Source: Nesterenkonia haasae | GTDB lineage: Bacteria; Actinomycetota; Actinomycetes; Actinomycetales; Micrococcaceae | Assembly: GCF_010119385.1 (NCBI RefSeq) | Contig: NZ_VFIE01000017.1 | Coordinates: 555,042-619,041, forward strand | DNA length: 64,000 nucleotides | Direction of reading: 5' to 3' | Shown: piece after piece, positions 1-10,517 of the stretch | How positions within the stretch are numbered: the stretch's first letter is position 1 | How the letters are laid out: each line of letters opens with the position of its first letter | Notes under the pieces: model-generated | What the model was told of the DNA's origin: nothing | The model's input: only the letters and a program-made list of their open reading frames with translations | Databases searched by the model: none | Translations under genes and position numbers: made by a program

Positions 1-1233
1 TGCGAACATCGCGAAGACCACAGTGCCGAAGACAACGTAATGGAAGTGAGCCACCACGAAGTAGGTGTCTGAGAGGTGGAAGTCCAATGGCGGTGAGGCC
101 AAGATGATGCCGGTCAGACCACCGAAGAGGAAGGTCACCAAGAACCCTAGGCTCCACAACATCGGTGTTTCGAACGTGATCGAGCCTCGCCACATCGTTC
201 CGATCCAGTTGAAGAACTTCACACCGGTGGGTACCGCGATCAGCATGGTCATCAGGGCGAAGAACGGAAGCATCACTGCACCGGTGACGTACATGTGGTG
301 CGCCCAGACGGTGACCGACAGCGCAGCGATCGCGATAGTCGCGTAGACCAGGCCCTTATATCCGAAGATCGGTTTCCGGCTGAAGACCGGCAGGATCTCG
401 GAGATGATGCCGAAGAACGGAAGGGCGATGATGTACACCTCTGGGTGTCCGAAGAACCAGAAGAGGTGCTGCCACAAGATGGCGCCACCGGATTCCGGAT
501 CAAAGATATGACCGCCGAAACGTCGGTCCAAGCCCAGGCCGAACAGAGCAGCCGCCAGTGGAGGGAACGCCATGAGCACGAGGATGGAGGTGACCAGCGT
601 GTTCCAGGTGAAGATTGGCATCCGCCACATAGTCATACCAGGAGCGCGCATGCAGATGATGGTGGTGATGAAGTTGACACCACCCGCAATAGTGCCGAAC
701 CCGGTCAGTGCCAGGCCGAAGACCCATAGGTCACCACCAACTCCCGGAGAGTACGTGGTGTCCGACAGCGGGGCGTAGGCAAACCAGCCGAATGATGCAG
801 CACCCTGAGGTGTCAGGAAGCCCGCTACGGCGACGGCAGATCCGAAGAGGAAGAGCCAGAAGGCCAGCGCGTTCAAGCGTGGGAACGCCACATCCGGCGC
901 GCCGATCTGCAGCGGCATAATGACGTTTGCGAAACCTGCGAACAGAGGCGTGGCGAACATCAGCAACATGACGGTGCCGTGCATGGTGAACAGCTGATTG
1001 TACTGTTCCTTAGTCTGCAGGAACTGCATCCCGGGTTCGAAGAGTTCGGCGCGGATAATGAGCGCCATCACCCCACCGACACAGAAGAACAGGAACGACG
1101 CGATCAGGTACATGTACCCGATGGTCTTGTGGTCGGTGGTCGTCAACCAACTGACCACGATCTTTCCCTTAGAAACCGGAACGGACCGCGAAACCTCGCG
1201 CGGGTCATCGGAAGAATATTCCATGGTGGTCAT
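1..1233 (-). CDS. ctaD: Cytochrome c oxidase subunit I (aa3-type), 3' part outside window
   Basis: Reverse-strand reading from the ATG at 1233 stays open to the window edge, giving about 411 N-terminal residues of the haem-copper oxidase catalytic subunit, which reduces O2 and pumps protons in the plasma membrane. Visible family motifs are the HPEVY segment (CuB histidine and cross-linked Tyr), WAHHMYV (CuB histidine pair) and VAHFHYV (haem ligands), among many hydrophobic helices. The start lies 2 nt after the ctaC stop, so ctaC-ctaD form an operon; GGAGGGG inside the ctaC end can serve as ribosome binding site. A second ATG at 1224 is possible. The C-terminal part is missing only because the window starts here. 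Confidence 0.95.
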   Translation of the reverse strand, partial: MTTMEYSSDDPREVSRSVPVSKGKIVVSWLTTTDHKTIGYMYLIASFLFFCVGGVMALIIRAELFEPGMQFLQTKEQYNQLFTMHGTVMLLMFATPLFAGFANVIMPLQIGAPDVAFPRLNALAFWLFLFGSAVAVAGFLTPQGAASFGWFAYAPLSDTTYSPGVGGDLWVFGLALTGFGTIAGGVNFITTIICMRAPGMTMWRMPIFTWNTLVTSILVLMAFPPLAAALFGLGLDRRFGGHIFDPESGGAILWQHLFWFFGHPEVYIIALPFFGIISEILPVFSRKPIFGYKGLVYATIAIAALSVTVWAHHMYVTGAVMLPFFALMTMLIAVPTGVKFFNWIGTMWRGSITFETPMLWSLGFLVTFLFGGLTGIILASPPLDFHLSDTYFVVAHFHYVVFGTVVFAMFA

Positions 1234-1235
1234 GA

Positions 1236-2129
1236 TTAGTCGTCCCCTCCGGTCAGAACGTCGGAGTCGTGAAGGTTGACGTTGCGGTTGTACTCATCAC
1301 CCAGGTGGCCCTCTTCAAGACCATCGAGATAATTGGTGAATTCATCTTCCTCGACCACTGCAACGTTGAACAGCATCTCTGAGTGGTACTCACCGCAGAG
1401 CTCAGCACATTTGCCGTCGAAGACTCCGGTTTCCTGCGGATTCAGGTAAATGTATGTGGTGCGACCCGGGACCATATCGCGCTTCTGCAGGAAGGCAGGG
1501 ACCCAGAACGAGTGGATCACATCGCGTGATTTCAACTCGAAGGTGATGTCGTGGTCGACCGGTAGGTAGATGGTCGGCAGTGTCTCCTGAACGCCTTCCT
1601 CGCCTGTGAGGTGGGCTTGGACACCGGTGTCATAGACCTCGTAGTCAGTGCCGTCGGCGGAGGTGTATGTGTAGTTCCAGTCCCAGGACCACTGCTTGCC
1701 GTAGACCTCAATGGTCATATCAGGGTCTTCGTAAGGCTCATCGATAGAGCGCTGGACCTGGTCCGTGTAGAAGAAGAACACCGCCACCATCACCAACGGC
1801 ACGAGGGTGTACATGATCTCCAGCGGGATGTTGTAGGCCAGCTGACGGGGGTATCCGGTTTCGCCCTTACGGCGACGGTACGCCACCATGCACCAGAGCA
1901 TGAGCCCCCAGGTCAGGACGCCAACAGCAAGTGCGGCGATCCACGAATTGACCCAGAGATCGGTCACCTCCGCAGTGTTGGACGTGGTGTCGCGGTTACC
2001 GGGCAACCAGCCACGGCGTGCAGGGTGATCCTCTGCACATGCGGTGAGCACCAGGAGTGCCACACCGGCCAGGGCCAGCGACTTCGCCGTGCGGCTGAAG
2101 CTGCCGGTTTGTTTCTGCGAAGAACTCAC
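1236..2129 (-). CDS. ctaC: Cytochrome c oxidase subunit II, lipoprotein
   Basis: 297 residues. GTG start with GAAGGG just upstream. The N-terminus is a lipoprotein signal with lipobox LTAC (Cys about residue 31), followed by two membrane helices and a periplasm-facing cupredoxin domain. The CuA site is seen in [12 protein letters not shown] near the C-terminus, so the protein can accept electrons from cytochrome c or the bc1-associated c domain and pass them to subunit I. It sits first in the ctaC-ctaD operon. An acidic tail follows the CuA motif. Identification is firm. Confidence 0.96.
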   Translation of the reverse strand: MSSSQKQTGSFSRTAKSLALAGVALLVLTACAEDHPARRGWLPGNRDTTSNTAEVTDLWVNSWIAALAVGVLTWGLMLWCMVAYRRRKGETGYPRQLAYNIPLEIMYTLVPLVMVAVFFFYTDQVQRSIDEPYEDPDMTIEVYGKQWSWDWNYTYTSADGTDYEVYDTGVQAHLTGEEGVQETLPTIYLPVDHDITFELKSRDVIHSFWVPAFLQKRDMVPGRTTYIYLNPQETGVFDGKCAELCGEYHSEMLFNVAVVEEDEFTNYLDGLEEGHLGDEYNRNVNLHDSDVLTGGDD

Positions 2130-2302
2130 AGACGGCCCTTCCTCTTTCAGTTGTGTGCGAGTGAATCGCGCACTATCACTTGGGTCTCAACCACCGCTGT
2201 GAAGGCAGTGATCAGCGACATCTTTACGCTGAAGATAAGACTACTACGACTTGTAGAGGGAGCGCTGGACCAAGACACTCCGCCAAGTCGGCTTGTCACG
2301 CA

Positions 2303-2335
2303 GAAACCCGCGCCCCTCCGGGGAACGCGGGTTTC
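2303..2335 (-). terminator. Hairpin terminator downstream of erpA
   Basis: A perfect 10-bp stem (GAAACCCGCG at 2303-2312 pairing with CGCGGGTTTC at 2326-2335) encloses a 13-nt loop that can itself fold (CCCC/GGGG). It lies about 40 bp beyond the erpA stop. There is no long U tract, which is common for actinobacterial terminators. The rest of 2130-2373 should hold the ctaC promoter, but I see no clear consensus. Confidence 0.6.
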
Positions 2336-2373
2336 AATGTGACTTCTACATTACGTAGTAGAAGACAGCTGCT

Positions 2374-2778
2374 TTAGTGGAACGAGTCACCGCAGGCGCA
2401 TGAGCCACCGGCATTGGGGTTATCAATCGTGAACCCCTGCTTGGAGATGGAGTCCTCAAAGTCGATCGAAGCGCCTTCCAGGTAGGGGACGCTCATTTTG
2501 TCGACCACAACTTCCACTCCGTCAAACTCGCGCAGGGCGTCCCCGTCGAGGGTGCGTTCATCGAAGTACAGTTGGTAAATAAGACCGCTGCAACCGCCCG
2601 GCTGGACAGCGACTCGGAGTCGCAGATCGGTCCGCCCTTCCTGCTCCAGCAGAGACTTCACCTTCTGGCTGGCAGTCTCGGAAAGCTCGACTTGGTGGGG
2701 GGTGAAACCCTCAACCTCTGAGCCGCGGACATCAGCAGCGTGGCTGGTCTCAGTTGTTTCCGGTGTGGCAGTGCTCAT
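2374..2778 (-). CDS. erpA: HesB/IscA-family iron-sulfur cluster carrier (ErpA-like)
   Basis: 134 residues. The C-terminal two thirds is an A-type Fe-S carrier domain with the three conserved cysteines: one in GGCSG and two in the terminal SCACGDSF. Such proteins receive an Fe-S cluster from the assembly machinery and pass it to apo-enzymes. The first 30 residues are a polar, threonine/serine-rich extension of unknown role. It is transcribed away from the DUF3043 gene and lies near the cytochrome oxidase genes, as in many actinobacteria. ATG start with GGGGAG a few nt upstream. Confidence 0.9.
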   Translation of the reverse strand: MSTATPETTETSHAADVRGSEVEGFTPHQVELSETASQKVKSLLEQEGRTDLRLRVAVQPGGCSGLIYQLYFDERTLDGDALREFDGVEVVVDKMSVPYLEGASIDFEDSISKQGFTIDNPNAGGSCACGDSFH

Positions 2779-2886
2779 TTTCTCCCCTTACATCATGGTC
2801 TACGGCCAGTGCCTCTTGCACAGTACCAACGTCCAGTCCCCATGGGTCATTCCCGCAGGGCTCCGATCCCCCAGTACACTGATGAG

Positions 2887-3507
2887 GTGCTTGGTTTCAG
2901 GAAGAAGAGTCAGACGGACAATGCGGCCCAAGAGGCTGCCGCCGCCCGCGAAGCAGAAGAGGCCGCAGCTGCCCAGCGGAAACGGACGCCCGAAAGAAAG
3001 GGTGTACCGACGCCCAAGCGGCGAGACCAGGAGGCTGCCCGCCGTCGACCCCTGGTGCACAACGACCGCAAAGCAGCCCGTGCTTCCCAGCGCAAAGCTA
3101 TTCAGGAACAGCGGGCCAAAATGCGTCAGGCAATGGAGACCGGCGAGGAGAAGTACCTGCCCGCTCGTGACCGGGGCCCCCAGAAACGCTGGATCCGCGA
3201 CTACGTTGACGCCCGGCACGGAGTCGGCGAATGGTTATTGGTTCTGGTGCTGGTGTTCCTCTTTGCGTCATTCCTTCTCACTGACGAGACCCGCGCCCTG
3301 ACCTCTTACCTACTGTTCGTGCTGATGCTTGCTGTCTTCACAGAGTTGTTCTGGGTCGGGCACAAAACGCGCAAGGGCCTGGAAGCTAAGTTCGGTGTCG
3401 GGAATATGGAGAAAGGCTCCCGCTTCTACGCCGCTATGCGGGCTTTGCAGATGCGCCGTCTGCGGCTGCCGAAGCCCATGGTCAACCGTGGAGAGTTTCC
3501 CAGTTAG
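2887..3507 (+). CDS. DUF3043 membrane protein
   Basis: 206 residues if GTG at 2887 is used; this start fits the family, whose members begin with a short hydrophobic-basic segment (here VLGFRKK). The open frame runs further upstream but crosses the divergent erpA promoter region. The N-terminal half is highly charged (Ala/Glu/Arg/Lys repeats, probably helical and cytoplasmic). The C-terminal half has two membrane helices (around WLLVLVLVFLF and YLLFVLMLAVF) and a basic tail. The function of DUF3043 is unknown; it is conserved in actinobacteria beside Fe-S carrier and pyrD genes. Confidence 0.82.
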   Translation: MLGFRKKSQTDNAAQEAAAAREAEEAAAAQRKRTPERKGVPTPKRRDQEAARRRPLVHNDRKAARASQRKAIQEQRAKMRQAMETGEEKYLPARDRGPQKRWIRDYVDARHGVGEWLLVLVLVFLFASFLLTDETRALTSYLLFVLMLAVFTELFWVGHKTRKGLEAKFGVGNMEKGSRFYAAMRALQMRRLRLPKPMVNRGEFPS

Positions 3508-3540
3508 ACGGCGCTGACCACGCTCAGAGAGTGCAGGCTT

Positions 3541-4632
3541 TCAGCCCACCTTTGAGCCACGCAGCGCGCGCAACCCCTGGTTGATGTGCCGAGCCCACAG
3601 CGGGCCTTCGTACACAAAGCCTGTGTAGCCCTGAACCAGCGTCGCTCCGAGCCGGAGCCTCTCTTCTACGTCTGCTGCAGTCACCACACCGCCGACAGAA
3701 ATCACAGTGACCCCCTCCGGCAGTCGATCGCGCAGCCGAACGAGGACCTCCTTGGATCTCTCAACGAGAACGGGCCCGCTGAGACCTCCTCCCCCAGCTT
3801 TCGACACGGCATCCTCCGGGCTCAGCAGTCCGCTCCGAGAGATAGTCGTGTTGGTAGCTATGATGCCGTCTAGACCCATCTCAGTAACCAAATCAGCGAC
3901 GGCGTCGACATCGGCGTCGGCAAGATCAGGGGCGATCTTGACCAGCAGCGGCACGTGACGCCCTGCGGCGGCGTCGGACTCCTCACCCACCGCCCGCAGA
4001 AGAGGACGCAGCGCCTCAATGTCCTGCAACTGCCGAAGCCCGGGCGTATTGGGCGAAGAGACGTTGACCACCAGATAGTCGGCCACCGGCGCAAGAGCGC
4101 TGGCTGAGAGCAGGTAGTCATCCACAGCACCTTCAAGGGGCACGATCTTGGTCTTTCCGATGTTCACCCCAACAATGGGCGCATGCCGTCCTGCACGCTT
4201 GAGCCGAGCGATGTTCCGGGTCGTCCGCTCCAGACGCTGACGCACTGTTGCGGCGCCGTCGTTGTTGAACCCCATTCGGTTCACCAGGGCCGAATCCTTC
4301 ACCAGGCGAACGAGCCGAGGTTTGGGGTTTCCCGGCTGGGCCTGCGCGGTGATGGTGCCGACTTCTATGTGTCCGAACCCCAGCGACGCCAGCGGCAACA
4401 CAGACGAGGCTCCCTTGTCGAACCCTGCGGCGAGTCCGAAGGGTGAGGGAAATGTCATACCCAACGCCGCTGTCCTCAGAGCTGGATCCGGCGCGGTGAG
4501 CTTCTCCAGAACCCGCCCAACTCCGAGCTGGTGTGCGAGTCGGAGGCCGGTGACCACCAAGTGGTGAGCTTGTTCAGGGTCCATTCGGGACAACACTGTG
4601 CGGAATGCGAACTGATACATGGGAACCGGCAT
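3541..4632 (-). CDS. pyrD: Dihydroorotate dehydrogenase (quinone), class 2
   Basis: 363 residues, the normal length for class 2 enzymes, which oxidise dihydroorotate to orotate with FMN and pass electrons to membrane quinone. Diagnostic features are the N-terminal helical extension (YQFAFRTVLSRMDPEQAH), the FMN/phosphate segments AAGFDKG and VGGV, and the active-site serine region NVSSPNTPGLR. ATG at 4632 is used here; a second Met four codons in (4620) fits the family start MYxF equally well. It runs divergently from the alpha/beta hydrolase. Confidence 0.95.
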   Translation of the reverse strand: MPVPMYQFAFRTVLSRMDPEQAHHLVVTGLRLAHQLGVGRVLEKLTAPDPALRTAALGMTFPSPFGLAAGFDKGASSVLPLASLGFGHIEVGTITAQAQPGNPKPRLVRLVKDSALVNRMGFNNDGAATVRQRLERTTRNIARLKRAGRHAPIVGVNIGKTKIVPLEGAVDDYLLSASALAPVADYLVVNVSSPNTPGLRQLQDIEALRPLLRAVGEESDAAAGRHVPLLVKIAPDLADADVDAVADLVTEMGLDGIIATNTTISRSGLLSPEDAVSKAGGGGLSGPVLVERSKEVLVRLRDRLPEGVTVISVGGVVTAADVEERLRLGATLVQGYTGFVYEGPLWARHINQGLRALRGSKVG

Positions 4633-4679
4633 GCCTCAGATCCTATCGCCCACTCAGCTGGTGCTCAGCCTCGCTTGGC

Positions 4680-4685
4680 TAGACT
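4680..4685 (+). promoter_or_regulatory. -10 element of a leaderless promoter for the hydrolase gene
   Basis: TAGACT (fits TANNNT) ends 8 nt before the ATG at 4694, and no Shine-Dalgarno sequence is present between them. This is the geometry of leaderless transcription, which is common in actinobacteria. No clear -35 was identified. Confidence 0.5.
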
Positions 4686-4693
4686 TTTCTCCT

Positions 4694-5758
4694 ATGACGG
4701 TTGAGCACGAGCGCAGAATCCCCGAGTCCGGTGAGGATACCGGCACCACAGCGCGGCGAGAACTCAATGACTTGGGGCAGGAGCTGCTCACCGACTCCGC
4801 ACCGAACGAGTGGGTCGAGGACTATCTGCCGGGCTGCTCGCGGATGACACTGCCCCTCGGGGAGGATTTCGAAGGCACTGTCAGCGCCACCCTGGTGCGC
4901 TGCGAAGAAGAGCCAGAACCAGGTTCAACCCTGCCTCCTGTGCTGCAGCTCCATGGATGGACAGATTACTTCTATAACCTGCCGATGGCTTACCAGTGGA
5001 TCGGACGTGGGCACCGCTTTTACGCGCTAGACCTGCGCAAGTACGGTCGGAGCCTGCGCGAGCACCAGACACCTGGCCATATTGAAGACCTCAGCGAATA
5101 TGACGCCGAGATCAACGCGGCGTGCGCTGTGATCGCAGACGAGAACCCTGAAGCCCCGGCACCGGTGATCAATGCCCACTCCACTGGAGGACTTGTGGCC
5201 GCGCTCTGGGCCGAACGTCATCCGGACGGAGTCTCGGCGCTGGTGCTCAACTCTCCATGGTTGGAGCTGCCCGGTCACTCCCCCGCCCGGGCGGCCGCAG
5301 AAGGAATCGTCACCCCACTGAACCGGGTCAACCCGACTGCGGAGCTGAAAGTGCCCCGGCCGGAGAACTACTGGCAGTCGATGTCATCGCAGGCCCATGG
5401 TGAATGGGAGCTCCACCCGCTCTGGCGGCCGCGCGCGTCCTTCCCCATGACCATGGGCTGGTTGAAAGCAGTCTTCGCCGGTCACCGGCGAGTGCGCCAA
5501 GGCCTGCAGCTGGACACCCCAGTTCTTGTGCTGCTCGCTGAGAAGTCGGCCTTCCGGACACAGTGGAGCGAGCAGTTCCAGGAAAACGACAGCGTATTGG
5601 ACGTCGAGCTGCTGGCACGGCGTTCACACAAGCTCAGCCGCAGAGTCACGATCGTGCGGATTCCGCGCGCCATGCATGACGTGTTCGCCTCCCCAGAGGA
5701 GGTTCGCCTGTCGGCCTTCCAGGAGGCGTCGCGGTGGTTGCGCGGGTACGTGGAGTGA
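4694..5758 (+). CDS. Alpha/beta hydrolase (serine lipase/esterase-like)
   Basis: 354 residues from the ATG at 4694; the frame extends 25 codons upstream but overlaps pyrD, and the leaderless -10 favours this start. The fold is recognisable from the oxyanion-loop segment LQLHGWTDYFYN, the nucleophile elbow AHSTGG (Ser about residue 162) and a late His in RAMHDVFASPEE that can complete the triad. No signal peptide is seen, so it is probably cytoplasmic. Members of this group act on monoacylglycerols or other esters; the substrate cannot be told from sequence. It ends 4 bp before the convergent uppS stop. Confidence 0.85.
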   Translation: MTVEHERRIPESGEDTGTTARRELNDLGQELLTDSAPNEWVEDYLPGCSRMTLPLGEDFEGTVSATLVRCEEEPEPGSTLPPVLQLHGWTDYFYNLPMAYQWIGRGHRFYALDLRKYGRSLREHQTPGHIEDLSEYDAEINAACAVIADENPEAPAPVINAHSTGGLVAALWAERHPDGVSALVLNSPWLELPGHSPARAAAEGIVTPLNRVNPTAELKVPRPENYWQSMSSQAHGEWELHPLWRPRASFPMTMGWLKAVFAGHRRVRQGLQLDTPVLVLLAEKSAFRTQWSEQFQENDSVLDVELLARRSHKLSRRVTIVRIPRAMHDVFASPEEVRLSAFQEASRWLRGYVE

Positions 5759-5762
5759 ATGC

Positions 5763-6581
5763 TCAGGAGTCGCGAATCTTATCCACTGCGGCGCCATACC
5801 GCCTATCGCGTTGCGCATAAGCCTCTATAGCCTTCCAGAGTGTGGTGCGGTCCACGTCGGGCCAGAGCGTGTCCATGAACACGAACTCAGCATAGGCTGA
5901 CTGCCACAGCAGGAAATTACTCAGCCGCTGCTCCCCCGATGAGCGGAGGAAGAGATCGACATCCGGCACATTGGGCTGTTGGAGGTGAGCGGTGATGGTG
6001 GACTCGCGGATGCGCTGCGGGTCGATATCCCCGGCCGCCGCGCGCTCAGCGATCCGGCGGACGGCGTCAGTGATTTCCGCCCGCCCCCCATAGTTCACGC
6101 ACATGGTGAGGGTCACCCGTGTGTTGTTTCTGGTCAGTTCCTCGGCCGCTTGGAGTTCCTTGATGACCGAACGCCAGAGTTTGGGCCGCCTGCCGTTCCA
6201 CCGGATCTGGACTCCCCAGGAGTTGAGCACATCGCGTTGCCGGCGCAGAACGTCACGGGAGTAACTCATGATGAACCGCACTTCCTCGGGGGAACGTTTC
6301 CAGTTCTCCGTGGAGAACCCGTAGACGCTGACATGCTCGACGCCGGATTCTATCGCCCCTGCCATGACTTCCATCAGGCTGTGCTCGCCAGCACGGTGAC
6401 CTTCAGTGCGCGGCAGGCCCCGCTGATTGGCCCAACGCCCATTGCCGTCCATCACTACAGCAACGTGTCGAGGAGTAAGCGCGGCGGGTAGCTTCGGCGC
6501 AGTCACACCGTCTGGGTGGGGCCAGGGGTCCTGGTAGCGGGCGGCGTCGCCCTTGGGTCGGCGGGGGTTCACAGAGTTCAT
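5763..6581 (-). CDS. uppS: Isoprenyl transferase (undecaprenyl/decaprenyl diphosphate synthase)
   Basis: 272 residues. The cis-prenyltransferase signature VMDGNGRWA (Asp and Asn for diphosphate and Mg) is at about residues 43-51, with the later [19 protein letters not shown] region that binds the second substrate. It makes the long polyprenyl diphosphate carrier for peptidoglycan and wall polymers. It follows recO by 21 bp on the same strand, a common actinobacterial pairing (recO-uppS). ATG start. Confidence 0.95.
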   Translation of the reverse strand: MNSVNPRRPKGDAARYQDPWPHPDGVTAPKLPAALTPRHVAVVMDGNGRWANQRGLPRTEGHRAGEHSLMEVMAGAIESGVEHVSVYGFSTENWKRSPEEVRFIMSYSRDVLRRQRDVLNSWGVQIRWNGRRPKLWRSVIKELQAAEELTRNNTRVTLTMCVNYGGRAEITDAVRRIAERAAAGDIDPQRIRESTITAHLQQPNVPDVDLFLRSSGEQRLSNFLLWQSAYAEFVFMDTLWPDVDRTTLWKAIEAYAQRDRRYGAAVDKIRDS

Positions 6582-6602
6582 TGTGCCAGTCTTCGGGCAC
6601 GC

Positions 6603-7364
6603 TCAGTGGGCGAAGGCCCTCAGGGAGGTCAGTCTGCGTTCAAGATGGTGTTGGGCGTAGTCAGTGACGACGCCCACTGCCTCATGACGGATATCGGGCG
6701 CCGCTTCACCTGTGGCCTTCCAGTGACCGTGCTGCAGGGCATGGAGGAGTTCCGCGGTTCCGGCAGGCAGAGTGCGTGTACCTGGGGGGCGGCAGGCGGA
6801 GCAGACTGGCCCACCGGATCCGGCGTGGAATCCTGTGTGGGAACCAGGTTCTCCACAGTTGACGCACGCAGTCCACGTCACGGCCCAGCCAGCCTCACTC
6901 AGTGAACGGAGCAGGTAGGAGCCTAGGACCAAGTCTGGGCTGTGCACTCCTCGGGCCAGGGCGGAATACGCCCCGTGGAGCAGATCGAACTGGGAGCGTT
7001 CGGCACTGTGGCCTGTGTCGGTCAGCCGCTCGGCAACCTCCGACATTGCTGAGGCCACGGTGTACTTGTCGTAGTCAGCCGCGATCATCGTGCCGTAGGA
7101 GCTGCGGCCCTGCGCCTGCGTGATGATGTCAAGATTCCGGCCGTGGACGAACTGGACATCAGCGACCATGAAGGGCTCCAGTGTGGCGCCAAACTTTGAC
7201 GAGGTGCGGCGCACTCCCTTAGCGACTGCGCGCACTAGGCCGTTGAAGGCCGTGAGCACGGTGATGATCCGATCAGCCTCGCCCAGCTTTTGGGTGCGCA
7301 GCACGATGCCGATGTCTCGGTAGCTGCGAGAAGCGAAGGTGGAACCGGCCATAGGTCTCAGCAT
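6603..7364 (-). CDS. recO: DNA repair protein RecO
   Basis: 253 residues from the ATG at 7364, chosen because AGGTGG lies 6 nt upstream; a longer frame (from 7412) and a shorter one (ATG at 7352) exist. The N-terminal OB-fold (YRDIGIVLRTQKLGEADRI) and a zinc-binding cluster (CVNCG ... CSAC) identify RecO, which loads RecA on SSB-coated DNA in the RecFOR pathway. It follows leuA on the same strand and precedes uppS. Confidence 0.93.
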   Translation of the reverse strand: MLRPMAGSTFASRSYRDIGIVLRTQKLGEADRIITVLTAFNGLVRAVAKGVRRTSSKFGATLEPFMVADVQFVHGRNLDIITQAQGRSSYGTMIAADYDKYTVASAMSEVAERLTDTGHSAERSQFDLLHGAYSALARGVHSPDLVLGSYLLRSLSEAGWAVTWTACVNCGEPGSHTGFHAGSGGPVCSACRPPGTRTLPAGTAELLHALQHGHWKATGEAAPDIRHEAVGVVTDYAQHHLERRLTSLRAFAH

Positions 7365-7421
7365 ATGCCCCCACCTGCAGCCTGTGGCAGGATTCGCCTC
7401 CTGGCCGGTCACAGCCCACCT

Positions 7422-7498
7422 TTGGCACAGATGTCACATTTCACGCCTCTGGTCGGGAGAATGAGGTCCAGAGCGTGGTGAATTGGCATCTGTGCCAG
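7422..7498. repeat. Long imperfect inverted repeat downstream of leuA
   Basis: The arms TTGGCACAGATG (7422-7433) with CTCTGG (7447-7452), and CCAGAG (7468-7473) with CATCTGTGCCAG (7487-7498), can pair over about 31 nt with mismatches, leaving a 15-nt loop. It lies 3' of leuA and 5' of recO. It may be the leuA terminator or mRNA-stabilising hairpin; a small dispersed repeat is an alternative, but I saw no second copy in this window. Confidence 0.55.
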
Positions 7499-7521
7499 CG
7501 CAGGCTGGTCTGGCTGCTGGG

Positions 7522-9279
<1,758 letters not shown>

Positions 9280-9302
9280 TCAGTCTTGGTGGCTGTGCGG
9301 TG

Positions 9303-9410
9303 AAGGCCGAGCGGGCCGGGTAAGATTCCGGGAAGTCTCCGCAGCGGGGATTCGGCCTTGAGAAGCTCTTGCCCGTGACTTAGCGCGGCGCAAGCACTTC
9401 CCCGCTGCGG
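9303..9410 (-). promoter_or_regulatory. Candidate transcription attenuator of leuA
   Basis: Two mutually competing pairings are visible on the reverse strand. CCGCAGCGGGGA near the 3' part of the leader ORF (plus coordinates 9399-9410) is perfectly complementary (12 bp) to TCCCCGCTGCGG (9339-9350). Downstream, AAGGCCGA (9352-9359) is perfectly complementary to TCGGCCTT (9303-9310) and encloses the second of those segments. Ribosome position on the leucine codons of the leader could decide which forms. No clear U run was seen, so the termination step is inferred. Confidence 0.6.
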
Positions 9411-9460
9411 CGGAGAAGTAGTAGCTCTAGTAGCGCACGCTGCTGAATAGACTGCACCAT
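9380..9460 (-). CDS. leuL: Leucine-rich leader peptide of leuA
   Basis: 26-codon reading frame, ATG at 9460 and TAA at 9380-9382, encoding MVQSIQQRALLELLLLRRSG followed by EVLAPR. Six leucines fall in residues 10-16, interrupted once by Glu; four of those codons are CTA, a codon rarely used in high-G+C genomes, which suits a leucine-tRNA sensor. GTG at 9457 is an alternative start; TAAATT directly upstream could be a -10 for leaderless transcription. It is too short for ordinary gene callers. Confidence 0.75.
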   Translation of the reverse strand: MVQSIQQRALLELLLLRRSGEVLAPR

Positions 9461-9515
9461 TCGAATTTAGCACATATGAGAACGGCGCCGCCTCAGCGCT
9501 GCTTTTCTGCTCGCG

Positions 9516-10508
9516 CTAGAACCCCAGCCTGTTGAGTTTCTTGGGGTCCCGCTGCCATTCCTTGGTGACTTTGACGTGGAGGTCAAGGTAGACCGGTGTT
9601 CCCAACAGTTTCTTGATGCCTTCGCGAGCTCCGCTGCCAATCTGCTTGAGCCGTGAGCCACGATGTCCGATGATAATAGCCTTCTGGGAGTCCCGCTCTA
9701 CGTGAATCGTGGCGTGGATGTCCAGCAGCGGTTTGTCCGCCGCTCGACCCTCCCTCGGCAGCATTTCTTCCACAGTGACAGCGATCGAATGTGGCAGCTC
9801 GTCACGCACGTCTTCTAGAGCAGCTTCCCGCACCAGCTCCGCGATCATCACTCGCTCCGGCTCATCAGTCAGTTCACCACTGGGGTAGAGCGGAGGGGAG
9901 GTGGGCATCATGGTGATGAGCTCGTCGGTGACGACGTCGGTCTGTTCGCCCCGCACTGCGGAAACCGGAATGATGGCCGCGAATCCCTCGGCCTTCCGGC
10001 CCTCACTCGACAAGTGCTCGCGCCCGAGTAGGTCAACAGCCATCAGCTGCTCCGCCAGATCAGCCCGTGGCACTTTGTCAGTTTTGGTGACCAATGCGAC
10101 CACTGGCTTATGCGGCAGCTTGTTCAACTGACCGGCGATGAATCGGTCTCCCGGGCCGATCTTCTCATCGGCGGGGATGCAGAAACCCACCACGTCCACT
10201 TCACTGAGTGTGTCTATCACCAGGTCGTTCAGGCGCGAACCCAGAAGTGTCCTTGGCCGGTGCAGACCCGGGGTGTCCACCAGGACAAGCTGCGCTCCGG
10301 GCGAATCTTGGCTTTGGGGCCGATGCACTATGCCACGGATGGTGTGCCTGGTGGTTTGGGGTTTGGAGCTTGTGATGGCCACCTTCTCCCCCACCAGGGC
10401 GTTGGTCAGTGTGGATTTCCCAGCATTGGGGCGCCCGACGAAGGACACGAAGCCCGCCCGATAGTTTTCGTTGTACTCAGGGAACTCCTGCAATACGTTG
10501 TCAGTCAT
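9516..10508 (-). CDS. era: GTPase Era
   Basis: 330 residues from the ATG at 10508; AGGTGG lies 5 nt upstream, better than the GTG at 10517 that directly abuts the preceding stop. G1 GRPNAGKST, G3 DTPG and G4 TKTD are present, then a C-terminal KH domain (IIIGHRGSRLKQIG). Era binds the 3' end of 16S rRNA and helps 30S maturation. It is the last gene of a tightly packed run phoH-ybeY-CBS-era that handles rRNA maturation. Confidence 0.95.
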   Translation of the reverse strand: MTDNVLQEFPEYNENYRAGFVSFVGRPNAGKSTLTNALVGEKVAITSSKPQTTRHTIRGIVHRPQSQDSPGAQLVLVDTPGLHRPRTLLGSRLNDLVIDTLSEVDVVGFCIPADEKIGPGDRFIAGQLNKLPHKPVVALVTKTDKVPRADLAEQLMAVDLLGREHLSSEGRKAEGFAAIIPVSAVRGEQTDVVTDELITMMPTSPPLYPSGELTDEPERVMIAELVREAALEDVRDELPHSIAVTVEEMLPREGRAADKPLLDIHATIHVERDSQKAIIIGHRGSRLKQIGSGAREGIKKLLGTPVYLDLHVKVTKEWQRDPKKLNRLGF

Positions 10509-10517
10509 CTCTTCCAC

